Positions 1-13,500 of a stretch of 64,000 nt of DNA are shown here, piece after piece. Made by a program: the position numbers and the translations under genes. A model generated the notes under the pieces. The model saw nothing but the letters and a program-made list of their open reading frames with translations, made no database searches and was not told where the DNA came from. The number at the start of each line of letters is the position of its first letter. Positions within the stretch are counted from its first letter, which is position 1. This DNA is from Cinnamomum chago (Eukaryota; Streptophyta; Magnoliopsida; Laurales; Lauraceae), in the NCBI GenBank assembly GCA_038049695.1, contig CP142460.1, positions 41,772,501-41,836,500 of the forward strand, written 5' to 3'.

Positions 1-299
1 ATGAAGCATCTGTTGCTGCACAATAAGCAACACTACTCTTGTTCTATGGTCGCCTCTGACATTCTGAGATAACATGTGTTGGTTTCTTATACTAATTGCA
101 AATTTTCATTTTACATTGAGTTGCCGTGTGTCCATACTCCTTGAAGCCATGACACTAGATTTTAATCATCTTGATCATGAGATTTCACCTGGGCCGCATA
201 AGCAACATCAACAACAATGGAAGTGCACTTTTGTCGTTCCATGATGGTTTGAGCAAGGCATCGATGTTCTTCAAGCAATAGCTCATTGAGACGCGTCCA

Positions 300-1135
300 A
301 GGATGGAGATGGATCACGGCTCATAAGGTTTGAGCTAATAGACTCAAAATCACGAGGGGGAAAACTGGGGTTTGCGGGCATTGGTGGTGTATTAAGAATT
401 CACAAGTGAGCAGCATTGCATGTGTCCTCAAAGCATGTTGGAATTAGAGATTCAAATAAAGCGGAAGCTGTGGCCATTTTGGAAGCTCTTTGCACCTTCA
501 GGAGCTCGTATTAGTGTCATCTCATAGTGGAAAGCGATTCTTTTAATGCTTTACCTTGGGTCAATTCCTTTAGGGCCCGTTTGGAAATTTACTAGGTTAG
601 TAAAAGTGATGTAAAGCCTTCATTCTTCAGCCAAGGGGTCACATCAAAAGTACACATTTTTCGAAATTCCCTCCTTTAAAAAAAAAAAAGCAACCTCCTT
701 TCTCCACTAAATGACAAAAACACCCACTTTTTACACAAAAAGTCAAAAAATTCCCTACCGATCCACTAAAAACAAAATACCATTATAACCCTCTTATATT
801 TTGTTCTCTCTTGATTTTATGCTTTTCATCACTTTTACTTTAATAGTAAATTGCCAAACTGGCCCTTAGGGGCATGTGGAAGATGCAATTCTATTTTAAT
901 GACATTTGGCATGTAGCATCTTCTCGGTGTCTTTTTAGTATATTAGTAGGTTTGCGAACAGTATGGCAGATTCTCTAGCTGAGCAAGGAATTGATCGCTC
1001 ATGTAACTTAAGTGCTCCTATTATGTAGGCTTGGTCATTGTTTGGTATACTTCTTTTATACCAATAGACGATCTTGTAATTCCTACCTTTGATGCATTCA
1101 TCTTTTTAATAAAATTTACCGTTACTTCTCAAAAC
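300..1135 (+). pseudogene. LINE (plant L1-type) 3' end with RNase H remnant, split by a MITE
   Basis: Reading the plus strand gives pieces of the RNase H domain found at the C-terminus of plant L1-type LINE polyproteins: FAGIGGVLRIHK near 365-405, DSNKAEAVAILEALCTF near 450-505, LIVESDSFNALPWVNS near 520-565, then after the MITE WKMQFYFNDIWHVASS near 880-925 and NSMADSLAEQGIDRS near 958-1003. The order and spacing match the family, but the pieces are in different frames with stops, so this is a dead 5'-truncated copy. It ends in an A/T-rich stretch without a clear poly(A). I see no reverse transcriptase part to the left. The call rests on motif recognition. Confidence 0.7.
573..865. mobile_element. 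Tourist-like MITE (PIF/Harbinger-type ends) in the LINE remnant
   Basis: Terminal inverted repeats: the left end GGGCCCGTTTGGAAATTTAC matches the reverse complement of the right end (GGGCCAGTTTGGCAATTTAC), and the similarity continues inward through a shared GTAAAAGTGATG block for roughly 45 bp. A TTA triplet flanks both sides (570-572 and 866-868), the usual 3-bp target duplication of this superfamily. The 293-bp body is A/T-rich and has no coding capacity. Removing the element and one TTA rejoins the flanking RNase H remnant. Confidence 0.85.
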
Positions 1136-4100
1136 AGATAAAATCATGACAGAGTTTCATAAAAAAATGGTCTTGTATTTAAAAAAAATAAAAATGGTCT
1201 TGCATACGAACTTCATGAACTTGGAGTGTGGATATGGCATCATCAGGACATTAGAATACACTAGCTCTGTGAACGCCGTCCAGAGATTAATGAACCTGGA
1301 ATAATATTCTTAAATGGTCTTATCTTGAAAATATTTTGAAATCTCATACTCTAGTTGAAATCTTGTAGATGAGTTTTCTTGGTTATAAACTCGTTTTGGT
1401 ATTCCTACATGCCTTCGGTAGTCTTATAAGGTTGCAAGTTATAGGCTATCTGTGGATGTACTGAGCTTGAAATCCTGCTAATAATCCTAGCATCATGGGT
1501 CTCCCGTTAATCCACCTGAGTGCCCCACCACTTTGTGGTATCCGTGGGTTTCGCTGTCGATCTATCGAAATGACCCCAAAGTTCCTTTCCCTTTACAAAC
1601 ATGTGAAATTAAAATTCCCTGGAAATATTTTTTTTTCATTTAATTTAATGGGAGTATCTCAGATTTTTCAGCCATTTTCAACAATATGGTTTTTTTTTAT
1701 ATATATTTTCCAGAAAAAAATGCAGAATTTAAATATTCTTAAAAAAATCCAGGCTTTGGGTGACCCAAAAATTTGAAGCGGAACTGCTATAAGAACACCC
1801 AATTCCCTTGAAATCAGAAATCGGCTCCTAAAATCAGTTTCACAACACTTTTTTCTGTCTTCTGTAGTTAAAATTTCTTGAATTAGGAATATAGATGAAG
1901 AAATCAACAGCCAAGATGAAAAAATGCAGTCAGAACCATCGATACTGAAGAACGAGAACAAATCCTACCCATTGTTCCCCCAAAAGGCAAGTAATTTGCA
2001 GAAAACCAAAGATTATATTGCAACCCTGCTTCAAAGATTTCATCTTGATCAAAACTTCCAAGTGGGCCCCGCAGTAGACCTAGTGTCGATACAATCCGGC
2101 GACTGTGTTCTGAAAGCTTGAGTCTTGCTGAAATTCTTCAAAATCTATCCTATCAAGAATAGATTATGATAAATAATCCAAAGAGGATAGCCTCGATCAA
2201 GCATCTATCATCTGTGATCGGTAGTTCCCCAATTGGAGACAGTCAACTGTAGCAGAACAATTGGAGATATGAAAATCCTTCAGATCAAATCTTCTTCAAG
2301 ATGTCCCTTTCTTCATCGTAGATTACAAATAGACCATAAATCAGGTACTACATCTTTCTGAGATAAAGAGAGGATAAGAGCAAAAAAGCGATGATTCAAA
2401 TCAATATTTCTACGGTACCTTATGTCTAATAAAAAAAATCAAATATAGAGGTGAAAGATACCGGAGCAGTGTTGTATCAGGCTACCTGTCTCCTTGTAGT
2501 TGGGTCTCCGAGTTTTTGGAAAACTCCAAATTCCACCCGAGCATCCAAATCTGGGTCAATCCCAGCAGCAACATCTCTGAACAAGGTTCTACAGAAAAAA
2601 ATGCATAGATTTAGTCACATGACTATGATTAAGGTTACTGAAGAGGAACAAGACTCCTGTTGGCCTGGATTAAAATGAAGAAACAAAGAAGCTATGTAGA
2701 GATAGTGATGGCCCTTTGTTCTCAGAAGATCTTAGAGAGGATGCTGAGATGGGGCTATTGATTGCTGTACATTGAACTCTGAGCTGTCTCAAAATCTCTG
2801 TGATCTGGAAACCCCTGAGAACGGTAGTTCAAGACCTATGCATTGATTACTCTCCACTACAGACAGTAAATTGGAAGATGAAGATGACTGCTTCTTGAAA
2901 GCCTCTAGACCCCAAATCGACACTGCCTTAGATGGTACGATCGAGACAGAGTCCTGATTGAACAAGTCCAATCACTAAAGCTCCAAAAGATCTGAGGCTT
3001 AAGGTATTTGCAACACTTAGATGAGATGGGCCAGGATCAGGATTCGATTAGGGAGAATGGAACAAGAATTGGAATTGTAATTGTAGTATTCTCTCAACCA
3101 ACATATCAAGTGTCTATAAATTGTATACCCTTGGTTTTGGTGATTCCCTTAATTGGGATCTTATCCTAATCACTGTAGATACATTACAATTTTGTAATTG
3201 TGAAATCAAAATAGATATTTTATAAGTATGGTGGTCCCCAGTACCAAGCTAATAATAGCTTTTGACTTGGATCTAACAAAAGGATGTGTTGCCTAGATGA
3301 TTTTTCTAAAATTTGAATGACAGAATTTAGAATGGGAATTCTAATTAATTATTTTAATTCCTTATGTATTGAATATGGACAAATGGACAAACTTGGAGAA
3401 ACAAAATCTAAAACAATCACCAAACTATGTGGTTCACCATAACTAAATCCATGGGTGAAGCAGAGGACTTATTCCACTATGCGAGACAGAGAAGAAGATA
3501 TAATGTGCCAAAGAGAACAAGATATTATATTGAAGCCAAAAGAACCTCTTAGACAAAATATCTCCACTCAAATGACCTCCCAATTTTAACTGTTCGTCTT
3601 TTACAAAGGAAACACAACCACTGGCTATCAACTCCTCCTTACACAGGAAATATATGACAAAAACCTATATGAAAGAAGCAACACATCCCTTTTTTCCATC
3701 ATTGCAAATCTTCCTTAGTGATAAAGTAACTCATTATAACCTATCCTAAAAGTACTTACAGAAGTCCTCCTGTGAAAATCCAAATCACACTCAAATATGA
3801 ATTGCTATCAATGCTATGAGACATTGAAATAACTAACAGGAGATCTTTATTAATAACTAACAAGCTACAGTATCCAACACTGTTGAATCATGTTTTCTTC
3901 ATTCTAGCTGCTTTATTTGATAAGTTTGGCTTCATTTAGTATAGATCCAAGGGCCATTATAACTTCATGCTTGGAAAATAGTGTTTAGGAGTTATATATT
4001 GCGTGTTATCTTGTAATCCGGGGAATATGTTATGGATTATATGTTGCGTGTTGTCTTGAAATCAGGGGAATGTGTTACGGACTCTTTTATATTGCTACTA

Positions 4101-4171
4101 TGTACAAAATATTTCTGTAGTCCAACTACATCACCTTTCTTTGAGTTGTTTTGTGAACTAAAGGCACATTT
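1136..4171. other. Region without a recognised gene
   Basis: I find no domain I recognise here. The open frames at 1495-1776, 1924-2121, 2451-2678 and 4032-4223 are short and composition-driven. On the minus strand there is an exon-like stretch near 2600-2482 and an open frame near 2125-1900; these are described under findings. If the RabGAP gene extends to the left, this is intron. I looked for the family's YCQGMNDL and AFWCFERL segments here and did not see them. Confidence 0.4.
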
Positions 4172-4317
4172 TGTTAACAATAGCTGGCCCACGAGGCCCA
4201 TGTACAATAGGCGCAATTCATAACTGACCCATTAGAGGAGATATTAGTTGACTCAATATCCTTGTAATGGGGCAGTTATCAATTGGGCCTATTCTCGTGG
4301 GCCAGCTATTGTTAACA
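4172..4317. mobile_element. Small foldback (palindromic) MITE-like element
   Basis: The sequence is an imperfect palindrome. The left arm from 4172 contains TTAACAATAGCTGGCCCACG; the right arm ending at 4317 is its reverse complement, with a small indel before the inner GGGCC. The similarity continues inward (ATAACTGACCCATTA against ATAACTGCCCCATTA), so the whole 146 bp can fold into one hairpin. There is no coding capacity. It lies about 150 bp upstream of the first recognisable RabGAP exon. The superfamily and target duplication are unclear. Confidence 0.65.
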
Positions 4318-4468
4318 CATTTCATATTCAAAGCAGCTTTTGAAAATTGATCCTATGCTGTTATTTCTTTCTTCAAAGACACTGGTTTCTTTCTTTTGAA
4401 ATTATAGTTGTTTTTCAAGTTGCTTACTATGTGTGCTCCTTTGGGTATTTAAAGCGAGGTAATTTCAG

Positions 4469-4560
4469 ATGCACAGAGAGCTCTATTGGGGTGGAAAGTC
4501 AACTTCACAGTCTTGCATCAATTACACAAGTTCTTGACCCAAAGCTTCATCAACACTTAG
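4469..4560 (+). CDS. RabGAP exon encoding the [21 protein letters not shown] segment
   Basis: The 3' border is clear: ...CACTTAG|GTACATTT at 4560/4561, leaving one base (G) of a split Glu codon that the next exon completes. The 5' border is less certain. The acceptor ...GGTAATTTCAG|ATGC gives a start at 4469; another AG at 4457-4458 would give GNFRCTE instead. Family members have a conserved NFR here, so either is possible. The frame stays open past the donor to 4778, but that extension is intron and has no family similarity. Confidence 0.82.
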
Positions 4561-7500
4561 GTACATTTTGCAATCCGATGTCTTCAATGATTTCCATGTT
4601 TAAGGGTTATTATCAAATGCTTTCTCTAAGAACTTTGCACAGGGAATCGAAACATGAGTCTTTTTATTGTAGAAGGAAAAATTTACCAATATATATACAG
4701 GGAGAGTGGGACAACCACCTAAGGCTGATGTCTGACCTGTATGGAAATCTTTATTGGGTTCTCATTCCTATTTATTAGCTTTACATCCCAAACTTTTGAA
4801 GAAATTTTTTAAGAACAAAATATTTAATTTTTTCCATTCACTTCCTTCAGCTTCGTCTCCTTGTTTCCTCTGATGGCTTCTAAGGCCTAAATCTACCTAA
4901 TCTAGATGATTTTCTTCTAGTAAACAAGATGCGAGTGGATACATTTGGTCTCAAAGGTTGAGCAACTTGAATTTCCACAGAAGGAATTTGTTTGTTTTTT
5001 AGGTTAATAGTTGTTAAATATAAATAAACATGCCATTATAACCAAACCAAACCAAACCAAACCAAGCCTTTTCCCACTAGGTGGGGTTGGCTATATGGAT
5101 TTGACGACGCCAATCAAATTTGTTTAGGGCCAAAATAAACATGCCATTATGTTAAGTCTAAATACATTATGTCGTTTGCATCACATTAATTTGTTAGTTT
5201 ATTTTTTAGGTTGATGGATTTTGAAACCATAAATAAACATGGGATCATGCTTAGTGTATGTACACGACATCATGGGCATCAAGTTAGTGTTTGATTGGGA
5301 GGTTATCACAAGTTCCTCATCAAAATGAAGGCTAGTCTCGCTCCGATGCCACATGCATTGCATGCTTCGATTCTATTGACTGAGCCCAGATTTGTATGAG
5401 AGTGATTAAGCTTTTAATTTTGTTGGAGTTTGATGCAAAACCCTAGGGTTAGGGTTTGTGTGAAAAGTGCCACAGCACGATGAAGGTCTTTGCAGAGGCT
5501 ATACACGAGGACCCACCTCAAGGGGAACAAAACCCACACAAATGTTATTAATGTTCTCGACTTTGAGATCCCATCCTTACAATGTGTGTATAAATCAGAA
5601 GGAAACCTTAGGGGTTAAGTCTCCTAATCAAACTAGGAAATTTAAGAAAATTTAAAAATATCCTAATTACAACTCATTAGAAAGCTTAATCATAATGACA
5701 ACTAATCGGGGAAATAAAAAATAAGAAAAAAAATTCTAAATTCCCTTGGGTCCCACACGTGGGGCATGGCCTCCTTGCAATAGCTCATCAGCCAAACATC
5801 AGAGCCGATTTCCATCAAGTTAGGAAATATAACACAGACCAATCCAATAGACCTCCACTGGCAGGCCAATGCCTATGGGCCCAATCCAACCAGCCAAGCC
5901 AGTCGACTGGACCTTTTGAGTATGAACTTAGGTTTAACAGCTCCAACTTCATGGAATATACCCTTATTGGGTCCATCATTGGATATTGGCCCCAACCGGG
6001 ATCCCTCTTTCATTGATAGCTTGGATGACCAATCTTATGCAGTTTTTTAATTTCCTATTTTTCAGACAATGTAAACTTTGGATGAACTCTATTCTCAAAG
6101 AAAGAGGTGTTGGGAAGTCCCACATTGCCTAAGTCCCTGAGTTGGACATGTCTTCATATACCTGTTTGGGGCTTCGGCCTTCCACCCATCGGCTTAAGCT
6201 TTTGGGTTGGTATATGGTTCTTTACAAGAGGTAAGTGTCATAGAGTACGACTATATAAAGGAAGTACAGTTGCACCCGACATGCATCATGCGGTGGTAAG
6301 GACATTGACTCCTAGTGAGCACTAGGTTTGACTTCTGCTCAACCTGCTGGACGACAGTCGCGCCAGCCAATAAGACAATCTATTGAAATACAATGTGTAG
6401 TTGTAAAAGCAATCTAGGTGTATTTCTTTATATAATAGATCAGGCTCCTTAATGTACACCTGATGCAGTATGGACCAGGCCCAAGTCAACTAGGCCAGCC
6501 CATTGACCTAGTCTATTGGGTTCAGCCCCCATAAGCTCAATTGTGGCTGTGAGCTACTATGGGATTCTAATTTTTCCCCTATTCTGATTGCTATTAGCTA
6601 GTTTCCTATTTTGATTTAGTCTTCTTTCATATTTAGGAAGGTCTTAGTGTCCAAGTAAGAGAGGGACGATCCGACTCTATATATAGATGATTTTTTTTAT
6701 TGTAATTGCTTATGCTTAGTATTATTATCAATCAATTTTTCTCTGAGATTTTTATTTAGTTATGGTGTTTTCCATTACCGTGAGTGTGCCCTAGTGGCTG
6801 AACCCATCTTCGGATTGAATGAATCCCTCGGGAGGTTGTTCTATTTTCGATCGTGGATCCTGGTTTGCATCAATTGGTATTAGAGCTGAAGTTCTGTTGT
6901 CACGCCCTCAGATCCGATTAAGAAATTAACAAGATCCAGGTGTGAGATTAGGGGCCAATTAAATCTTTTCTTGAAGTTAATTAAATATGGCCCCCAATCA
7001 AGGTCCTGAATGATCGAAGTCCACGGTGAGGATAGTGTATTTTGGTTCCTGTAACAACCTGTGAATGCCTCAACAGTAATATAACATGCTAGTGTTAATA
7101 AATAAGAGAACACAATAGATGTACAAGGCAAAGAATTCATTTCTATATTTCATTTTGTACAAAAGACATAAGTCTTATAAACAACGGCCAATCCAAAAAC
7201 CTAGGCCATTAACGAAAATATACTAAGGAAATTAAAAGAGAAATCTCCCAAAATAAACCCTCATGCTACTCTACGTCATCGGCACACCACTCATGGAATT
7301 CTACCGGTTGTGGATCCTCCTAGATCTCCTCAATCTCCAGCTCAAGTTAGGTGGTGTCATCTGCACACCAAGGTAGCATCGTTAGATAAGAACTCAGGCA
7401 GGTGAATTAGCAATATATAAAAGATACAATGCTTTAATAATGAATATAAACAAGTTTATTGATCATGGAATTACAAGGATGCTAAACTAGGCATTTAAAG

Positions 7501-10500
7501 CAAGAATAGTACACTAAATCGGATCATATGGAAGGTAGAGCCTTACAACATCATCTAGCGATAAACACCAAGGTAGCATCGTCAGATAAGAACTCAGGCA
7601 GGTGAATAAGCAATATATAAAATATACAATGCTTCAATAATGAATACAAACAAGTTCATTGATCATGGAATTACATGGAAGGTAAACTCGGCATTTAAAC
7701 CAAGAATAATGCACTACATCGGATCATATGGAAGGTAAAGTCCTGCAATATCATCTTGCGATAAGGCATCCACATAGGCCACTTCACCGTGATGACTATC
7801 GTTAAAATGCAATGCATAAGACAAGAAGACTCCGAGGACATCTAAGCCATCTCCCGAGGGTACTAATGATGTCCAAGCTGCCTGCCAATACCCAAAGTCC
7901 GACTCTAATGGTGTCCAAGCCACCCACCGGGCATAACAACGACGTCCAAGCTGCTTGCCACTAGCTTACACCTAATGAACGACGTCCAAGCCATCTACTT
8001 ACTTATGAATGGTGTCCAAGCCACCTGCCCACCAAACCCCAATCTACAGATGGTAATGCATGCAGTTCTCTCCCATAGGGGATCCTATTATGGTAGAACA
8101 ATGTACAACTGAGTGGTGTTTGACTCGGGAATCTATGATGCACGGATACTTCAAAATGGGGCAACGTATCGTATCCGCTACTTTAGTTTTTATGTGTAAA
8201 ACTCGTGTCCCTACAGTCTCTATGGCGTGTCCCTGCCGTATCCATGTTGTATCTGGGCATCGTAGTCGGGAATACAAGACAACCATGTCTGGCTGGTTTC
8301 CATATCTATGCTATCATATTCATTGAGGAACTACTCCAAGTCATCCATACTATCAAGACTAGTCCTCAAAATCAATACTCGTTCCTTTTGTCACATTATC
8401 TCTTTCACTAGCCCAGACACAACCATCAAGTTAACATAAGGGGGTCTTAAGTACATTCTACATCCTTGGTCTTGACTCACAATTACAAAGTATAACATGT
8501 TAAAAGAAATTAAAGAGTGTCCAAGGAACGTAAATGACGATGGATAGTTGATTCATAAGTCAAAAAAGTCATTTTAAGTTTAGTGGTTATCAATTGTGAA
8601 CAAATTGCAGTACTGGTCGATTATGCACAGCCACTGAGGTATTGATGCCCTTGGGTTAAGTCCTTGGTGTTTCTGAAGTTTGTGGACACCAACAACCTCA
8701 GGTTCCATGCACTTTCAACTTAATATCGAACCCTGCTCAACTTCCCGAAGAACCGATGAGGGTATCCCAGGCTCACGTCCCTCAGATATATTTTTCCTAT
8801 TTAGTCCTCATTAGGTAGTGTCAAGGGTACCACAAATAAGGTCAAAGTATACGTTTAAGTCTCCTTTGAAAGGGAAGCACAGGGCTCTTATGGTTAGCCG
8901 TGAGGCTCTCACGGCTAGCCTTGCCCCTTATGGTTAGCCGTAAAATAAGTTAGTTTTGGCCAACTCGTAGGTTGCCTGTCAGGAAAATTGGCATTTAGCT
9001 TCTGTCTGGCTACGGTTAGCTGTATGGCTCATTGTAGAAGAACCTGTCAGTCAGCGCTCTCAGGTTGCCCACAAAGGCTCCTTCCAGAACCGAAGTCCAA
9101 AGGGTTACGGCGAGCCATATGGGTCCCATGGCTAGCCTTAAACCCCCATAATTGAATTTATGTATCCAAATTCGGATAAGAATTTAGGGCTTTTCACCCT
9201 AGCGCCAGAATTCAACTGTAATACATATATTATAGGTCATTTCCTCTTCATTTAACCACCCACCAATCGATATTAAAGTCCATTCCATTAGAACCCTATT
9301 TCTAGCATGTGAATTACATTCCAACCATAAAAAATGAGCTCAACATGGGTAGCTAGGGAAATTTATTGCTAAGAATCAACCATCATGACATGCATATCCA
9401 ATTTATACAGCTTGTTAACTTGCCTTAAGTGCAAGTGGAGAGAAATGGAAGGAGGACCCTAAACCAAGCTCCCCAAGCTATAGCACGAAACCCACTTCCA
9501 ACCAAGCTCCCATTCCACTATCAACCACTCCTGAAACATTGAAGGGAAAGATGAACAAGATCTAAGCTACATGCACAACTAGAAGAAGCTAAAAGAAATG
9601 AATTGGAGAGGAATGCCTCAATGAAGACTCACCAAAATGAAGGTTCTTGGAGGAGAAGACAAAAGGAAAAAGATGGAAGCAAGGTCTTGGCTTGATTTGA
9701 CTGAATTTGATCCTTGGATCAAGAAGGAAGAAGGAAGAGGAAGAACAGTTGAGACATCCAAGAGGAAGGAAGGAAATGAGCTAAGTAATCGATGGGCTAT
9801 TTGGGGATGAAATTTTATGAAACAGGGGTGCTACGTGGCCCGAATATGGGGACTGACCCATGGCCCGGTCCCCATGAGGGCCACAAAGACTTTTTCTTTA
9901 TGAAATTTACAAATAGATCTTTAACTCTAGTTTTGAGGAAAAGAATGGAAATTGACGGGCTTCGAGGCATAACATCACAATGAGTCAAGAATGAAAAGTT
10001 CAGGAAATGACGAGATCTTTCCGACGAACCCAAAATCGGTGAAAATGATTTTTTTGGAAAAACCCTCTCAATTTTCCCTAAATTGCAAACTAACCGCCTA
10101 CTGATAAGTGCTTAATTATTTGTAATCTATGCCCTAATATTCTGTTTATCCTATGCTAGTTCATGTTTATTTTATTTGATTTTACATCGTTTTTGTTAAT
10201 TTTTATGCTAAGGTCAAAAGGAGCAAAAAGAGAGTAATTAATGGGCGTGAATCCCAAAGAAAGACCAAGGTGGGTCCCATTCAAGATGTTTCAGATTTAA
10301 AGAAGACTTTCTAATTATTTGGACAACTTACAATCCAAATCAAAGAAGGAAAGAATTAGAGAAAGAAATTCTAATCAAAGAAGAAGAGCAAAAGAAAGAA
10401 AGAAGAAACCCATCCTAGGGTTACACGCCCAAAGGGGGTCCACATCTATTACAAATAGAAGAATTTCAGAACTTAGAAGTCTTATTCAAGTTAAAAGAGG

Positions 10501-13500
10501 AGTTCAAGAATGGAGAAAAGCAAGGAGAGAAAGAAGGAAAATTTGGAGCAAGAGTTCAAGTCAAGATAGAAGTCCTAAAAGAGGGGTCCCACACTCATGT
10601 TACGCGCACCAATTAGAGCCCACTTTTATGTCAAAAGTTCAGATTTAATTCCTTGCAATTAATCTCAGATTTGTGGGTCCATGTGAATAAGTTTCTAGAA
10701 GATACAAGTAGGACTATATTTAGAAAGCTTGCTAATCAAGAAAAGAAGACTCCTATTCTAATCTAATTAGGAAGCATACTTATAAAGAAAGATAGAGATC
10801 TAATCATACAAGGAGAGAAGCCTAAAAAGGAGGAGATTCTTCACAAAAGAGGGCTGTTGCAAGACATAAAAACAAAAAAAAAAAAAAAAGAAAAAAAGAA
10901 AAAACACTAGCCACGTCCATCCATAATACCAGCCATAAAACATCACACAAACCTTCCACAAATCAGCTACAATCATCCACAAACCCTAGCAGCCATACAA
11001 CACTATTGGGAGCATCTTTTGGAGAGCTTTCGGAGCAAGGAAAAGGGGAAAAAGATGCTGGCCATCCACTGCATCTTCATCATCTTCTAGTTTTCTTCTT
11101 ATGACTCTATTTTATATTTTGTTTTCAATTCCAGACATGACTAGCTAATTTTTTTAGGGCTAGGGCGTAATTGAAACCTTAGCCTAGTTCTATGTAGTCT
11201 CTTTTGGCGTCTTTTAATTCAGATTTCAGTTTTATTAGTAGAGATTCTAAACCATGTTTTTAATTGATGAGTTGTGTATATGCCATGCCAACCATGTGAT
11301 GTTCGATTAATTTTAAGAATAGCTAACTTAATTTTGATTGATCTTGATGTTAAGCATCTAGGGTTTAGAACCATGAATAATCTAAGTATATGCCATGCTT
11401 AGACTCATGCATTTATCTTTCCCATTGTTTTTATGCATTATGTGTGTTTTGACTAGGACATATGCCATGCTTAGTTTTTGCATCATAATGAATAATTCAT
11501 GTAGTATGCCACTCATGAATTGGGTTTAGGGGAATAGTAATCTAGACGCATATGCCATGGTCTAGGTTGATAGTTGTCACTAATAAAATCTGATTTTTGA
11601 TTAAAAGATAATAAGGGACATGCATAGGATTGGTTAGGGGAGTAGATGAAACCCTAGTTCATTCATTCTCATTGTTTTCAATTCTAATATTAGTTGTGTG
11701 TTTTAGATTAATTTCCATTTAACTTTTGATAGTTTAATTTACTGTTTTTAGTAGTTTAATTCAATCTTTCATCATTCAATTGTCTCTTTTAATATTCTGA
11801 TTTTTAGTTAATTTTGACATTGTTTGATCACAAGTCTTCGTGGGATCGACCTCGTACTTACAATTCACTACACTACATAGTGATCTTGTGCGCTTGCGAG
11901 TTTTAATTGTGTGCATACTAGTAGCTTATTTCTAGGTTGCTTGGTGCATGCCAAGTTTTTGGCGCCGTTGCCGGGGACTTGTTTGCATAGAATAGTGTCA
12001 AAACTTGTTTTTAGTGTAGTGTCATAGTCTAGTTTCGTTTTTAGTTCAGTTACTTGAAGTTTTAAAGTGCTGTTATTTACTGTTTTATCATAGTTTTTCA
12101 GCTATTTAATTTCAGATTTCTATTTTTCTTCCTTTAGCACATTAACTCTTTTATAGGTGCGTACATGCGGTCATAAATTCTGTATATGCAAGGTAGGCGA
12201 TCTCAGGAGTTAGCCATCATTGTCTATGATCCAAAAATTAAACGAACTTTCAAAAGATATCGAAGACAAGCTCGGAGGGCAAGATCCAATACACGGCCCT
12301 CATCTGACTCAGAGCTTGAAGAAAACATTGTTAACGGAAATCAAAGTCCTGAAAGAAAAATGGCTGACAGAGAAGAAGAAGAAGAAGTGGTAGTAAATAA
12401 TCAAAAGAGACCAATGAAGGAGTCTTACATACCCTTGCACACCGAACAGCCGTCCACCATTCTTTATCCACTTAATACGGCTGGAAATTTCACCCTCACT
12501 GCACAACTGCTAAACATGGTGCCACACTATCATGGGTTACCTAATGAAGATCTTTATCTTCACATTAAGGAATTCTTTGAGCTGTGCACGACACAACAGA
12601 TACAAGGAGTTACCCAGAGGGCATCAGGCTACATCTATTTCCTTTTTCTCTTAAGGATAAAGCTAAAATATGGTTAAACTCCTTGGATGCTGGTTCTATC
12701 AACTCTCGGCAGCCGTTAGCCAGTAAGTTTCTGAAGAAATTTTTTCCGGCTCAAAAGACAAGGCAGTTAAGAAGAGAGATCCAAACATTTCAGCAGAAAG
12801 ATGGAGATCAGTTCTGAAAAGCATGGGAGCATTTTAAGGATTTATTATTGAAGTGTCCACATCACAACCTCACCAAAGATGATCAAGTTCAAGCTTTCTA
12901 TGAAGGACTGAACGAGTTGAATAAGGGAATAGTTGACTCTGCATGTGGAGGAGCCCTGATGGAGAAAAACAGTGAGGAAGCTTATGAACTTTTTGAAACA
13001 ATTAGTGAAAACTCACAACAATTTTCTTGTCGAAACAGACAGATGGGTAAGAAGCAAGGAATGTACGAGATCCAATCTTAAGGAAATATAGCTGCTCAGA
13101 TGGCGGCAATGGATAAAAAAATGGACATGTTCATCAAAGCAATGGCTTCCAATAGCATGCTCGGACAGACACCAAAAGAAGTATGTGCTATATGTTCTCA
13201 CACTAACCATACTACTGAATGCTGCCCCATGTCATCTTTTACAAATCAAGAGCATGCCAATTATGTTGGTAACACTTTTCCTAAGCAAAACAATCCCTAC
13301 AGCAATACTTACAATTCTGGATGGAGGAATCATCCAAATTTTTCTTGGAGAGGAAATCAGCAGCAATATCAAGGACAACAGAGAAGCTACCAATACCCCC
13401 AGAATAACAACTTTTCTCAGAACAGTGCACAAAAGTCACCAGATGATGAGTTCAAAAGTTTAGTAACTCAATTTATTCAGTCATCTCAGGCTAATTTCCA

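Noticed and set aside
4172..4317. Hairpin as a microRNA precursor
   Set aside because: Near-perfect long inverted arms look like a foldback element; no evidence for a processed small RNA from sequence alone.
4347..4778. 143-aa ORF taken as a single-exon gene
   Set aside because: Only the part to 4560 matches the RabGAP; the rest reads through a GT donor, and the N-terminal part is intron.
10319..10648. Basic 109-aa ORF
   Set aside because: Lies in the 5' LTR of the Athila element; the same region in the 3' LTR has indels that break the frame.
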